Of a DNA stretch of 60,725 nt, positions 1 to 7,373 are shown in pieces. A model generated the notes under the pieces. The model worked only from the letters and a program-made list of their open reading frames with translations, was not told the origin of the DNA and did not search any database. Positions within the stretch are counted from its first letter, which is position 1. Each line of letters begins with the position of its first letter. This stretch comes from Bacillus sp. NTK074B (GTDB taxonomy: Bacteria > Bacillota > Bacilli > Bacillales > Bacillaceae_B). Position numbers and translations under genes: made by a program. The stretch is taken from contig NZ_JAFKOH010000015.1 of assembly GCF_017303375.1 (NCBI RefSeq), positions 1 to 60,725 of the forward strand, in the 5' to 3' direction.

Positions 1-100
1 GCTCTTTAAAAATAAATCTAGAATTAACGTTGACGTATTGTCTTGTTTTGTTCAGTTTTCAAGGTTCAATGTGTAAGTGCTTCGTTTGAAGCGACCTTAT
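1..100 (-). other. 5' leader of an rRNA operon (16S gene off left edge)
   Basis: Read on the minus strand, positions 38-72 contain a boxA-like antitermination stretch (TTGAAAACTGAACAAAAC) that is typical of the leader just upstream of Bacillus 16S rRNA. The mature 16S start lies beyond the left edge, so no rRNA gene is annotated here. It is inferred from the leader motif and the tandem promoters immediately upstream. Confidence 0.75.
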
Positions 101-101
101 T

Positions 102-131
102 AATTTACCACATATCATCATGTGATGTCAA
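102..131 (-). promoter_or_regulatory. rRNA operon promoter P2 (candidate)
   Basis: On the minus strand there is a perfect -35 TTGACA (126-131) and a -10-like TAAATT (102-107) with an 18-bp spacer. It lies about 95 bp downstream of a second promoter, the tandem arrangement usual for Bacillus rRNA operons. The -10 is imperfect. Confidence 0.55.
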
Positions 132-197
132 CTGTTTTTTTAAATTATTTAGTGGTGTTTCTTCTAAATAATTGATTGTGTTTCAGCGACGTTTATT

Positions 198-226
198 ACT
201 ATATCAAGTTTTTGAATAAGGGTCAA
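198..226 (-). promoter_or_regulatory. rRNA operon promoter P1 (candidate)
   Basis: On the minus strand TTGACC (221-226), a 17-bp spacer and TATAGT (198-203) form a good sigma-A promoter pointing at the rRNA leader. The 227-382 stretch upstream holds nothing else that I recognise. Confidence 0.65.
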
Positions 227-382
227 TACATTTTGTAAACTTTTTTAATAAATTATTTCAAGGACATTACTTCTTTTACATCCGACTCTCATTATGCAAG
301 GGACACTATCGTTGACCGACATATTTTCCCTCTGAAATGATTGTAGCTCCCGCTTCTCAGTAAAACAGGAGCATATATGCCC

Positions 383-610
383 TCAATAGGTCTCTTTCTT
401 GGCTGTCGTCTTCATATATTTCAAACATTCCTTCTGACTCGCAAATCGTTTAAAAAGGGAAAATAAGATTTTATATCGTTCATCCATTGCTCTCTTAACA
501 ATATGATCAATTCGGGAATCTTTTAGATCAAATAGGATTTCATCCATTTCTCTTTTTAATAAATACTCTATTTCCTGTTTTTCTCTATCATTAATCATTA
601 ACCCCAGCAA
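383..610 (-). CDS. conserved small hypothetical protein next to rRNA promoter
   Basis: A short charged protein of about 75 residues, mostly predicted helical, with alternating Glu/Lys/Arg and no signal peptide, Cys pair or membrane segment. I do not recognise a characterised family. Similar small proteins beside pdaB seem familiar from other Bacillaceae, but I cannot verify that. The start is chosen at a TTG (608-610) because the only good ribosome site (AAAGGGG) sits 8 nt upstream of it. A GTG at 617-619 overlaps that site. An in-frame ATG at 596-598 is an alternative (start MINDREKQ). It is divergent from pdaB, and its downstream end abuts the rRNA promoter region, so it may be co-transcribed into the rRNA operon. 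Function unknown. Confidence 0.65.
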   Translation of the reverse strand: MLGLMINDREKQEIEYLLKREMDEILFDLKDSRIDHIVKRAMDERYKILFSLFKRFASQKECLKYMKTTAKKETY

Positions 611-684
611 GTATGTCACCCCTTTATGTTTGTATTTGTAGTTTTTTCCATTAAGTGAAATTTATAATCATTTTTTCATCAGAT

Positions 685-714
685 AGATATTTTTTCCGGG
701 GACATGCATATCTT
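685..714 (+). promoter_or_regulatory. candidate sigma-E promoter of pdaB
   Basis: ATATT (687-691), a 15-bp gap and CATATCTT (707-714) resemble the sigma-E consensus (ATATT / CATACAAT). Its position about 37 bp before the pdaB start, with an AGGGA ribosome site between, fits the known mother-cell expression of B. subtilis pdaB. The match is by eye. Confidence 0.4.
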
Positions 715-750
715 TAATAAAGATAGACGGTTGAACGGAGGGATGATTCT

Positions 751-1500
751 GTGAATACGTTTCACACAGTGAACGCTAAGAAATTAAAGCAAATTAGTCT
801 GATCATCGTGATCTCTTTCTTTACTGCTTTGTTTGTATATAGCAGTAACCTCTCTACCCTTTCCGTATTTGGTACGAAGGATGGTCCGAAAGCGATTTAC
901 AAAGGGGAAAAGGGAATAGCGATGACCTTTAACATTGGTTGGGGAGATGAAAAGGCCAAGCCTATTCTTGAGGAATTGAAAAAGATGAATGTTACATCCG
1001 CTACTTTCTTTCTTTCCGGAGCCTGGGCTGAACGTCATCCTGACTTGGTGGAACAAATCGTGAAGCAGGGATATGAAATCGGAAATCTCGGCTATGCTTA
1101 TTCCGACTATACGGAGATGGAACCGAGTAAGATTAAGCAGGATATATTGAAAGCTGATACCGTCTTTAAGAAACTGAATGTAAAGGATGTAAAATTATTA
1201 CGGGTACCAACCGGTCATTTGAACAAAGAAACGTTAAAGGTAGCCGATTCTCTAGGCTTAACAGTCGTCCACTGGAGTGTGGACTCCAAGGATTGGACAA
1301 ATCCCGGCGTGGAAGAAATCACCCAGAATGTAAGCAAGGCTAAAAAAGGGGACATCGTCCTCCTCCATGCATCAGATTCTGCTAAACAGACGAAGGAAGC
1401 CTTGCCGTCTATTGTAAATGAGCTAAAAAGGAAAGGTAACTTCATTACAGTGTCCGATATGATCTCCAACGGGGATGCGAAATCATCCTTAATACAATAA
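751..1500 (+). CDS. pdaB: PdaB-type polysaccharide deacetylase-like sporulation protein
   Basis: A membrane-anchored NodB-homology protein needed in B. subtilis to keep spores intact after late sporulation. Residues 16-32 form an N-terminal signal/anchor and the NodB fold spans about 55-235. Motif 3 (R151-x-P153-x-G155), motif 4 (DWTNPG, 181-186) and motif 5 (LLH, 204-206) are present. Motif 1 reads TFNIGWGDE, with Asn61 where deacetylases have the catalytic Asp, and the motif-2 region (GNLGYAY, 111-117) has no metal-binding His. Deacetylase activity is therefore doubtful. The start is GTG with a GGAGGG site 8 nt upstream. Length (249 aa) matches PdaB. It is convergent with kbaA across a shared terminator. 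Confidence 0.9.
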   Translation: MNTFHTVNAKKLKQISLIIVISFFTALFVYSSNLSTLSVFGTKDGPKAIYKGEKGIAMTFNIGWGDEKAKPILEELKKMNVTSATFFLSGAWAERHPDLVEQIVKQGYEIGNLGYAYSDYTEMEPSKIKQDILKADTVFKKLNVKDVKLLRVPTGHLNKETLKVADSLGLTVVHWSVDSKDWTNPGVEEITQNVSKAKKGDIVLLHASDSAKQTKEALPSIVNELKRKGNFITVSDMISNGDAKSSLIQ

Positions 1501-1504
1501 AAAT

Positions 1505-1543
1505 ATCCCGACAGATGATCTATGTTCATCTGCGGGATTTTTT
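1505..1543. terminator. bidirectional terminator between pdaB and kbaA
   Basis: The stem ATCCCGACAGATGA / TCATCTGCGGGAT (1505-1518 with 1526-1538, one mismatch) is followed by a T run on the plus strand and preceded by an A run, so it can stop both convergent genes. Confidence 0.85.
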
Positions 1544-2178
1544 CAGCTCTTAGCCGTTTGCTTTCGTTCTCTTTCTATTTGGGATCTCTCTATATACTTA
1601 GGAAGGCGTAACAGCTGGAATGCGTTACAGACAAGTAAAGCAAGCAGCATTAGATACAGCCATTTCACCGAATTCACCAATAATACCGGCAGCCATTCGA
1701 GTGTCGTCACTACAATCATAAAAAATAGAGCTGATACAAATGTGTTGGTCTTAGCTTCTGATTGCCGGTTCTTCACATATGCCACGATAAGCCCCACCGC
1801 TAAAATCCCAAAGCCAAGAAGAATATAAGGGGTGTATGATTCACCCTCTACAGCAAATGCCCTGAACCGGAAGTAAATCAAATCAAACAGCACAAGGGCA
1901 ATCAGTACCAGTTGAACAGGATTCCACAAACTCTTAAACATCCCCATACCGAATTGATGGATGGTCAAGTAAGCAAAGTACCCCATTTGACTGATCACAC
2001 TGAATGTGAATCCGACAAATATGAACCAAAGTAAACTTGATAATATGCCAATCACGTCGCCGTCTTGGAAATATGGTCCGAACTGATCCCATCTAATGAG
2101 AAGGGCGGCCACACCTGTTACGGCTCCACCGATTACTAACGTATGAATAAATAAACGAATCCAATTGCGGATGGTCAC
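1543..2178 (-). CDS. kbaA: KinB-signalling pathway activation protein KbaA
   Basis: An integral membrane protein with about six hydrophobic segments spread over its 211 residues. In B. subtilis KbaA modulates the membrane kinase KinB, which feeds phosphate into the Spo0A phosphorelay at the onset of sporulation. The family is recognised from its length, hydrophobic pattern and location between gerD and pdaB. I chose the GTG at 2176-2178 because GGGGG lies 9 nt upstream; an in-frame ATG at 2212-2214 would add 12 residues but has no ribosome site. The last bases overlap the terminator shared with pdaB. It is divergent from gerD. Confidence 0.85.
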   Translation of the reverse strand: MTIRNWIRLFIHTLVIGGAVTGVAALLIRWDQFGPYFQDGDVIGILSSLLWFIFVGFTFSVISQMGYFAYLTIHQFGMGMFKSLWNPVQLVLIALVLFDLIYFRFRAFAVEGESYTPYILLGFGILAVGLIVAYVKNRQSEAKTNTFVSALFFMIVVTTLEWLPVLLVNSVKWLYLMLLALLVCNAFQLLRLPKYIERSQIERERKQTAKS

Positions 2179-2264
2179 TTCTATTTTCCCCCATATAAAA
2201 AAATATACACTCATTTGATTGTATCAACGCTTGTTTAAAAAATCCAGATTCCAATTTTCCCTGT

Positions 2265-2293
2265 GCATATTTTTCTCTTTATTTCTCATATTA
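2265..2293 (+). promoter_or_regulatory. candidate sigma-G promoter of gerD
   Basis: GCATA (2265-2269), a 17-bp spacer and CATATTA (2287-2293) closely match the sigma-G consensus (TGAATA / CATACTA). It lies 35 bp before the gerD start. B. subtilis gerD is a forespore sigma-G gene, so the match fits expectation. Confidence 0.6.
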
Positions 2294-2327
2294 AAGGTAA
2301 GGGAATTTGTATGGAAGGAGCCTACCC

Positions 2328-2978
2328 ATGAAAAAATATTCCTTTCTTTTTCTTCTGACCTTCCTTCTTCTATCCGCTTGTGGCGGTGGTGGAGAAACAG
2401 GCAGTGGCAAAATGGATTATGAAGAAACCAAGAAAATGGTTGTCGATATATTAAAGACCGACGATGGAAAAAAAGCCATCCAGGATGTCATGTCGGATGA
2501 AAAAATGAAATCTGAGCTCATTATGGATCAGAAAGTCGTTACGGATACCATTTCCAAAACGCTGACATCCGACAAAGGAACAGAGTTCTGGAAAAAATCC
2601 TTCGAGGATCCGAAGTTTGCAGAAGCCATGGCCAAAAGCATGAAATCGGGTAACGAAAAATTACTCAAAGATTTGATGAAAGATCCTGAATATCAAGGAA
2701 TGATGATGGACCTTATGAAGGATCCTGAATACAAAAAAGAACTTACCGAGGTACTAAAAAGTCAGGAGTACAAAGGATATCTGCAAAAAGTCATCACCGA
2801 AACATTCGAAAGCCCACTATTTAAGGCGAAACTTCAGGATGTTCTATTGAAGGCCGCAGGAGAAATGAAGAATGGGGGGAAGAGTGAAGGCGGCGGAAGT
2901 GAATCCTCCTCTTCTGGTGATAGTCAGGGAAGTTCCGGAGACTCCGGAGGCTCCGGCAGCGGAGGCGGCGGGCAATAA
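2328..2978 (+). CDS. gerD: spore germination lipoprotein GerD
   Basis: A lipoprotein of the spore inner membrane that in B. subtilis clusters nutrient germinant receptors into a germinosome. The signal peptide ends in lipobox LSAC with Cys18. Residues 25-180 form the conserved alpha-helical GerD core, rich in Met and Lys, with repeated KDPEY-type turns. The last ~35 residues are an almost pure Gly/Ser/Glu tail, making the protein (216 aa) longer than B. subtilis GerD (about 185 aa). The ATG at 2328 is chosen because GGAAGGAG lies just upstream; an upstream in-frame ATG at 2307 has no such site and precedes the signal peptide. Monocistronic, convergent with salA. Confidence 0.92.
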   Translation: MKKYSFLFLLTFLLLSACGGGGETGSGKMDYEETKKMVVDILKTDDGKKAIQDVMSDEKMKSELIMDQKVVTDTISKTLTSDKGTEFWKKSFEDPKFAEAMAKSMKSGNEKLLKDLMKDPEYQGMMMDLMKDPEYKKELTEVLKSQEYKGYLQKVITETFESPLFKAKLQDVLLKAAGEMKNGGKSEGGGSESSSSGDSQGSSGDSGGSGSGGGGQ

Positions 2979-3011
2979 GATTGGTGACCGCTTATTTGAT
3001 CCTGGTATTTC

Positions 3012-3046
3012 AAAAGGACAAATGCAGTTTCTGCATTTGTCCTTTT
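3012..3046. terminator. bidirectional terminator between gerD and salA
   Basis: A perfect 16-bp stem (3012-3027 with 3031-3046, loop TTT) flanked by A and T runs serves both converging genes. Confidence 0.92.
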
Positions 3047-3057
3047 TATCTGTTTCC

Positions 3058-4107
3058 CTATGATAGCTTTTCAATCACTTTATGTGCAATTTCGCCATAT
3101 ATCTGACCCAGCCGGTGATCTTCTGCATAAATTGAAGGAGCAAAATCTTCTTCATTCCAGTCCGGCTGCTGAAGCGGAAGCTTACCTAATAAGTCTGTGC
3201 GGAGTTCTTCTGTAAGCTTCTCCCCTCCGCCTTGACCGAATACGAATTCCTTCTCTCCGGTCAGTTTGCTTTCAAAATAAGACATGTTTTCGACTACCCC
3301 TAGAATATCATGATCCGTTTGAAGGGCCATTGCACCTGCGCGAGCCGCTACGAAAGCTGCTGTTGGATGCGGCGTCGTCACAATGATCTCCTTACAATGG
3401 GGAAGCATTGTATGAAGGTCTAGGGCTACGTCTCCAGTCCCTGGAGGCAGGTCCAGAAGTAGATAGTCTAAATCGCCCCACTCGACTTCAGAAAAGAAGT
3501 TATTGAGCATTTTCCCAAGCATCGGTCCTCTCCAGATGACCGGGGCATTGTCTTCTACGAAGAATCCCATGGAGATGACCTTTACACCGAATCGTTCTAC
3601 CGGAATAATCCTCTCACCCCTAACGACTGGACGTTTCACGATTCCCATCATATCAGGTACGCTAAAGCCATAAATGTCGGCATCCACCAGCCCCACTTTT
3701 TTGCCTTGACGGGCTAAAGACACGGCCAGGTTGACGGAAACGGTTGATTTTCCGACTCCGCCTTTTCCGCTGGCAATCGCAATAAACGTTGTCTTACTTG
3801 CAGGGGATAATAAATCCGTGCCTTCTCCACCCGCTCCTCTATGCTTCTCAAGCTCCTCTTCCGGAAGCTCTGTGAATCGGATTCCTACAGATTCCGCTCC
3901 GTTCTCTTTTAACACTTGGACGATCTGCTGCTGAAACTGCATCTGCTCACCTGTACCAGTCTTCGCAATGGCGATCTTTACACTGACATGGTTCTTTTCT
4001 TCTTTTACCGAAACCTCTACAACTCCATTCGTTTCTAGTAACGTTTTATTTAAAAAAGGATCTTTTAATCCAAATAATAGCTCGCGTGTCTGTTGTTCCG
4101 TTAACAT
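3058..4107 (-). CDS. salA: Mrp/NBP35-family P-loop ATPase SalA
   Basis: Residues 1-90 form a MIP18/DUF59-like domain. The P-loop ATPase domain begins with the deviant Walker A SGKGGVGKST (113-122) and contains the switch motif DLPPGTGD, typical of Mrp/ApbC proteins that carry Fe-S clusters. In B. subtilis the orthologue (formerly mrp or ybaL) acts as SalA, a nucleotide-controlled negative regulator of scoC. No clear C-terminal CxxC is visible, so an Fe-S carrier role is not proven. Length (349 aa) matches. The ribosome site AAAGGGTGG is 6 nt before ATG. It stands alone between gerD and a repeat-bearing gap. Confidence 0.9.
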   Translation of the reverse strand: MLTEQQTRELLFGLKDPFLNKTLLETNGVVEVSVKEEKNHVSVKIAIAKTGTGEQMQFQQQIVQVLKENGAESVGIRFTELPEEELEKHRGAGGEGTDLLSPASKTTFIAIASGKGGVGKSTVSVNLAVSLARQGKKVGLVDADIYGFSVPDMMGIVKRPVVRGERIIPVERFGVKVISMGFFVEDNAPVIWRGPMLGKMLNNFFSEVEWGDLDYLLLDLPPGTGDVALDLHTMLPHCKEIIVTTPHPTAAFVAARAGAMALQTDHDILGVVENMSYFESKLTGEKEFVFGQGGGEKLTEELRTDLLGKLPLQQPDWNEEDFAPSIYAEDHRLGQIYGEIAHKVIEKLS

Positions 4108-4594
4108 GAATAACCACCCTTTATTTATGTATTCGTTTTCAACTTTCTGTGTTCAGTATAACATATTCTCCATTGAATGAATGCTCAAAAGGTTTTGAAT
4201 GCTTTTGTTGAATAATAAAATACAGCGCTATTTGTAAAGGTTGTTGTTATGCTTTCCCCTAATCAAATGCTCTGTCATTTAGTGTGCCAGAAGTTGATGG
4301 GAACTGTTAGCCTTCCCACGGACCTTCGCCCAGGCAACCTCACCAATTAGACGGAATCATTCCGCTTAATTGGTCAAAAGAATTTAAAAATACTGAAATA
4401 AGGGGGAATATTCCGCCTATTGGCTCAAAGAATGCAAAAATGGGTGATTTTTTTGTGCATAACCGGAAAATCTCCGTTTATTACTTCAACATTACGTTCC
4501 ATTCTGAATGTAGCAGGAAAATCTCCGCTTATTTTACGTCGCTGGTTATTCTATAGAGGGCAAGACCCTTAAATTTTTGTACTCCTAACAAAGA
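4108..4594. other. non-coding gap with imperfect tandem repeats
   Basis: No convincing ORF lies between salA and the cwlD terminator. 4108-4340 shows nothing I recognise. 4343-4535 holds four related units listed separately. Confidence 0.7.
4343..4535. repeat. four imperfect tandem units of a GGAA(N)TCCGC-TTATT motif
   Basis: Units begin at 4353 (GGAATCATTCCGCTTAATTG), 4405 (GGAATATTCCGCCTATTGG), 4465 (GGAAAATCTCCGTTTATTAC) and 4516 (GGAAAATCTCCGCTTATTTT). Spacing is 52, 60 and 51 bp. The first unit is embedded in a 31-bp near-perfect palindrome (4343-4373). The units are degenerate, which suggests an old tandem expansion rather than a recent one. Confidence 0.7.
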
Positions 4595-4621
4595 AACTCG
4601 CCGTATTCATTTCGGCGAGTT
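4595..4621 (-). terminator. terminator of ybaK-cwlD
   Basis: A perfect 9-bp stem AACTCGCCG / CGGCGAGTT (4595-4603 with 4613-4621) lies 33 bp downstream of the cwlD stop. On the minus strand it is followed by a T-rich tract. Confidence 0.8.
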
Positions 4622-4653
4622 CTCCTTATATATATCAATAACTAACGGTTTAG

Positions 4654-5382
4654 TTATTCCTCATCAGATTCTTTTTTGTCTTTGTCGTCCAAGGTCAGAT
4701 AATTGAGCACTCCCTGATACACAGAAGCAGCTATTTTCTGCTGGTAATCCTCTTTTAAAAGCTTTGCCCGCTCGCCTGGATTGGATAGGAACCCAATCTC
4801 CACCAGGGCACCGGATTTTTCCGCGTGTTTTAGGATGTAGACATTTTGAAGACCTTTGGCTTCTCTTGTCGTGTTTTCTAAATTACGAGTCAGTTCCCCT
4901 TGAATGGCTTTAGCGAGAGCTTTGTTTTCTTCATACTTAGGATTATAAAAAGTTTGGGCCCCGCTCCATTTCGGAGAAGGAATCGAGTTCAGGTGTATGC
5001 TCAGAAACATATCCGCCTCTGACTCATTGATCAAGCTGAGTCTTTTCTTTAAATCCTCCACTTTCCGTCGGCTATATCCTCTCGTATCCTCATCTGCCAG
5101 ATCTTCATCCTTCTCACGCGTCAGGATCACGAGAGCTCCTTGTTCTTGCAGATAATCCCTTATCATCAAAGATACATTTAGAGCAATATCCTTTTCCAGG
5201 GCTTTCTCATCTCCCGCTCCTCCATCCGGTCCACCATGCCCTGGATCTATATAAATGATTTTACCCGATAGGGGAAGATTCCAAGAGTCCCATGTATCCT
5301 TGTCTAAAATCTTATATTGAATGATGAATAATAGAATAGCCAGTGCAGAAATTACCCCGATAACCTTAAGTTTCTGAACCAT
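4654..5382 (-). CDS. cwlD: germination-specific N-acetylmuramoyl-L-alanine amidase CwlD
   Basis: An Amidase_3 zinc enzyme that removes the peptide from muramic acid in the spore cortex. With PdaA it generates the muramic-delta-lactam recognised by germination lytic enzymes. An N-terminal membrane segment (about 6-24) serves as signal/anchor. Catalytic motifs are DPGHGG (zinc His), LEKDIALN (zinc Glu), SIHLN (zinc His) and LVEIGFLSN (catalytic Glu). The C-terminus is a charged DKDKKESDEE tail. The ATG at 5380-5382 is chosen for its AGGAGG site; an upstream in-frame start 10 codons earlier has none. Length 242 aa fits the family. It follows ybaK after 93 bp. Confidence 0.94.
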   Translation of the reverse strand: MVQKLKVIGVISALAILLFIIQYKILDKDTWDSWNLPLSGKIIYIDPGHGGPDGGAGDEKALEKDIALNVSLMIRDYLQEQGALVILTREKDEDLADEDTRGYSRRKVEDLKKRLSLINESEADMFLSIHLNSIPSPKWSGAQTFYNPKYEENKALAKAIQGELTRNLENTTREAKGLQNVYILKHAEKSGALVEIGFLSNPGERAKLLKEDYQQKIAASVYQGVLNYLTLDDKDKKESDEE

Positions 5383-5475
5383 CCCAGTCCTCCTATTTCC
5401 AGTCTTAACCACGGAAAAGAACTCCCGTTGCCTTTACTAAAAAATATGGGACAAGAATGGGATTTAGAACTGAAA

Positions 5476-5922
5476 TTAATTCAAACGCAGTTTGTGACGC
5501 TTGATACCTTTTTCATATCCTTCAGACCACCATGCTTCAACGAAGTGTTCACAGCAAAAGTAAAAGGACTCATCCACCTGATTGGAGACACCCATTTCAG
5601 ACCAATACAGCCAAAAATTATATAAGGTATCGATAAAATGCTTCATTTCTTCCTCGCAGCGCTTTTTGACTAAATCCGCCCCTTCGCCAGAGTAACCAAA
5701 CTTACTGACCTTCCCACCAAGGAGATAGGCTTCTATCGCTACATCAAAACATGCCTCATCAAAACCCTCCTGCATAAATACGCCGCCTTGAACCTTTATA
5801 TATCCAAAATGCCGCCTCACACTCTCCTGCAGCATCTTAATCGAAATTTCTTTCAGTAACGTTCTTTCCGTCTTAATTTGCTTTTCTCTTCTCTTTGTAT
5901 TGAAAGTTGTAATAACGTTCAA
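5476..5922 (-). CDS. ybaK: YbaK-family (DUF2521) protein
   Basis: A cytoplasmic protein of about 148 residues corresponding in place and pattern to B. subtilis YbaK, whose function is unknown. There is no signal peptide or membrane segment. A conserved-looking core (DVAIEAYLLGGKVSKFGYSG) is followed by an aromatic-rich C-terminal half. The start is assigned to a TTG at 5920-5922 because AAAGGGG lies 8 nt upstream; the in-frame GTG at 5929-5931 is too close to that site. It is upstream of cwlD, in the arrangement seen in B. subtilis where the two are linked. Any role in spore cortex biology is inference from context. Confidence 0.8.
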   Translation of the reverse strand: MNVITTFNTKRREKQIKTERTLLKEISIKMLQESVRRHFGYIKVQGGVFMQEGFDEACFDVAIEAYLLGGKVSKFGYSGEGADLVKKRCEEEMKHFIDTLYNFWLYWSEMGVSNQVDESFYFCCEHFVEAWWSEGYEKGIKRHKLRLN

Positions 5923-5992
5923 ATCATCCACCCCTTTGAACGTATTTTCCTACCCAACACCGTACTTCATTCGAGTAACTGTTACCAATTTT

Positions 5993-6095
5993 TTGAGGGA
6001 CGGACCTCTATAATCAGCCTTCGAGAGGATTTAGTTTCTTGGTATAAAAGGATTTTGGTACAGATTTCCGGGGGAAATGGAGGTCCGTCCCTCAA
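5993..6095. repeat. 103-bp element with 16-bp perfect terminal inverted repeats
   Basis: TTGAGGGACGGACCTC (5993-6008) and its exact reverse complement (6080-6095) flank 71 bp of unrelated sequence. The element sits between the rpsI terminator and ybaK. It has no ORF and no obvious target-site duplication. Size and ends resemble a small non-autonomous element (MITE-like), but mobility is inference. Confidence 0.7.
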
Positions 6096-6117
6096 GATGA
6101 GATTTCCTCAACCCAAT

Positions 6118-6153
6118 AAAAAAAGCCCAGCCGACAGAATCGGCTGAGCTTTT
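6118..6153 (-). terminator. terminator of rplM-rpsI
   Basis: The stem AAAGCCCAGCCGA / TCGGCTGAGCTTT (6122-6134 with 6140-6152, one mismatch) is followed on the minus strand by a long U tract, 15 bp after the rpsI stop. Confidence 0.9.
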
Positions 6154-6167
6154 GTGTGAAATAATAA

Positions 6168-6560
6168 TTAACGCTTAGAGAATTGTGGCGCGCGACGTGC
6201 ACCTTTAAGACCGTATTTTTTACGCTCTTTCATACGAGAGTCACGAGTTAATAATCCAGCGCGTTTTAGAGATCCACGGTATTCAGGGTCTGCTTGTAAT
6301 AAAGCACGAGCGATTCCGTGACGGATCGCACCAGCTTGACCAGCATAGCCTCCACCATTAACGTTTACTAAAACGTCATAGTTACCAAGAGTTTCAGTTG
6401 CAACTAGTGGTTGCTTAATTACTTCTCTTAGTGCTGCGAATGGGATATAAACTTCTACTTCACGATCATTGATAACAATGTTTCCGTTACCTGGTACTAA
6501 ACGTACACGAGCTACTGAGCTCTTACGACGACCAGTTCCGTAATATTGAACTTGAGCCAA
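6168..6560 (-). CDS. rpsI: 30S ribosomal protein S9
   Basis: Full-length S9 (130 aa), a head protein of the small subunit whose C-terminal tail reaches the P-site tRNA. It starts with [20 protein letters not shown] and ends with the conserved basic tail RRAPQFSKR, where the terminal Lys-Arg contacts tRNA. It lies 22 bp downstream of rplM, the universal L13-S9 pair, and is followed by a strong terminator. Confidence 0.98.
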   Translation of the reverse strand: MAQVQYYGTGRRKSSVARVRLVPGNGNIVINDREVEVYIPFAALREVIKQPLVATETLGNYDVLVNVNGGGYAGQAGAIRHGIARALLQADPEYRGSLKRAGLLTRDSRMKERKKYGLKGARRAPQFSKR

Positions 6561-6582
6561 GATAATAACCTCCTCTTATTAA

Positions 6583-7020
6583 TTATCCACGAAGTTCGTA
6601 AACTTCAGGTTGTTGTGCTTGATGCGGATGCTCTGCTCCAGCATATACATGTAATTTCTTGAACATTTGACGACCTAGAGAACCTTTTGGAAGCATACCT
6701 TTAATAGTAAGTTCAAGCATTTTCTCTGAGTAGTTTGTACGCATTTCTAATGCTGTACGTTGTTTTAAACCACCTGGGTGATTTGTGTGACGGTAGTAGA
6801 TCTTGTCCGTTAACTTCTTCCCAGTTAGTTCAATTTTTGAAGCATTAAGAATGATTACATGATCACCAGTGTCAACATGTGGTGTGAATGTTGGTTTGTG
6901 TTTTCCGCGTAGAATTGAAGCAACTTCACTGGATAGACGTCCAAGAGTTTTACCTTCAGCATCTACAACGAACCATTTACGATCGATTTGATTGGCTTTT
7001 GCCATATACGTTGTACGCAT
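6583..7020 (-). CDS. rplM: 50S ribosomal protein L13
   Basis: Full-length L13 (145 aa), an early-assembly 23S-binding protein. It opens with [20 protein letters not shown] and contains the conserved [13 protein letters not shown] and [16 protein letters not shown] segments. It is first gene of rplM-rpsI, with its own promoter and an L13-type leader upstream, so autoregulation by L13 is likely from homology to Firmicutes. Confidence 0.98.
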   Translation of the reverse strand: MRTTYMAKANQIDRKWFVVDAEGKTLGRLSSEVASILRGKHKPTFTPHVDTGDHVIILNASKIELTGKKLTDKIYYRHTNHPGGLKQRTALEMRTNYSEKMLELTIKGMLPKGSLGRQMFKKLHVYAGAEHPHQAQQPEVYELRG

Positions 7021-7029
7021 GATTTAACC

Positions 7030-7110
7030 TCCTATTTAATGAATCCGTAGTATTTATTTTCTAATCACAATAAGTTTCCGGGGCTTATCGTGGGGTTAAT
7101 AACATACCAT
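7030..7110 (-). promoter_or_regulatory. L13 leader (autoregulatory mRNA element)
   Basis: The stretch between the promoter and the rplM ribosome site folds on the minus strand as CACGATAAG / CTTATTGTG (7084-7092 with 7066-7074, one G-U pair) with a CCCCGGAAA-like loop. This corresponds to the L13 leader known upstream of rplM in Firmicutes. The family assignment is by position and stem, not by a covariance search. Confidence 0.6.
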
Positions 7111-7115
7111 ATGCT

Positions 7116-7144
7116 ATATTATCTTGTTCCCAGTCTATTGTCAA
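7116..7144 (-). promoter_or_regulatory. promoter of rplM-rpsI
   Basis: TTGACA (7139-7144), a 17-bp spacer and TAATAT (7116-7121) form a near-consensus sigma-A promoter, about 100 bp before rplM. Confidence 0.8.
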
Positions 7145-7262
7145 GAGAATGTTACACCAGGATTAGTTGTTTTAGTGTTTTTTTTGAAACTTGATGATCA
7201 ATTATAATGCATGTTCAAGATTTTCACTGTGAAAACTGTTATTCTGAATATAGATAGCGGCC

Positions 7263-7329
7263 GTTGATTTCCTCTCCAGGTGCTCGCTTTCGGCGGGACG
7301 TAAGTTGAGCAACTTCCGCTACAATCAAC
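7263..7329. repeat. short deletion copy of the GTTGATT...AATCAAC intergenic repeat
   Basis: GTTGATT (7263-7269) and AATCAAC (7323-7329) bound 67 bp that match the two ends of the longer copies at 26181-26435 and 26758-26886 (CTCGCTTTC near the left end, CTTCCGCT near the right). The middle is missing. It lies between truA and the rplM promoter; the rest of 7145-7373 holds nothing recognisable. Confidence 0.7.
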
Positions 7330-7373
7330 AAAAGGATGCTTACTAACCACTCTTTCAAAATGCTAAACACCGG

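Noticed and set aside
4343..4535. CRISPR array
   Set aside because: Only four units, each imperfect, with irregular spacing and no cas genes.
5878..6147. 89-residue plus-strand ORF over the 103-bp inverted-repeat element
   Set aside because: It spans the ybaK start, the element and the rpsI terminator; composition is not protein-like.
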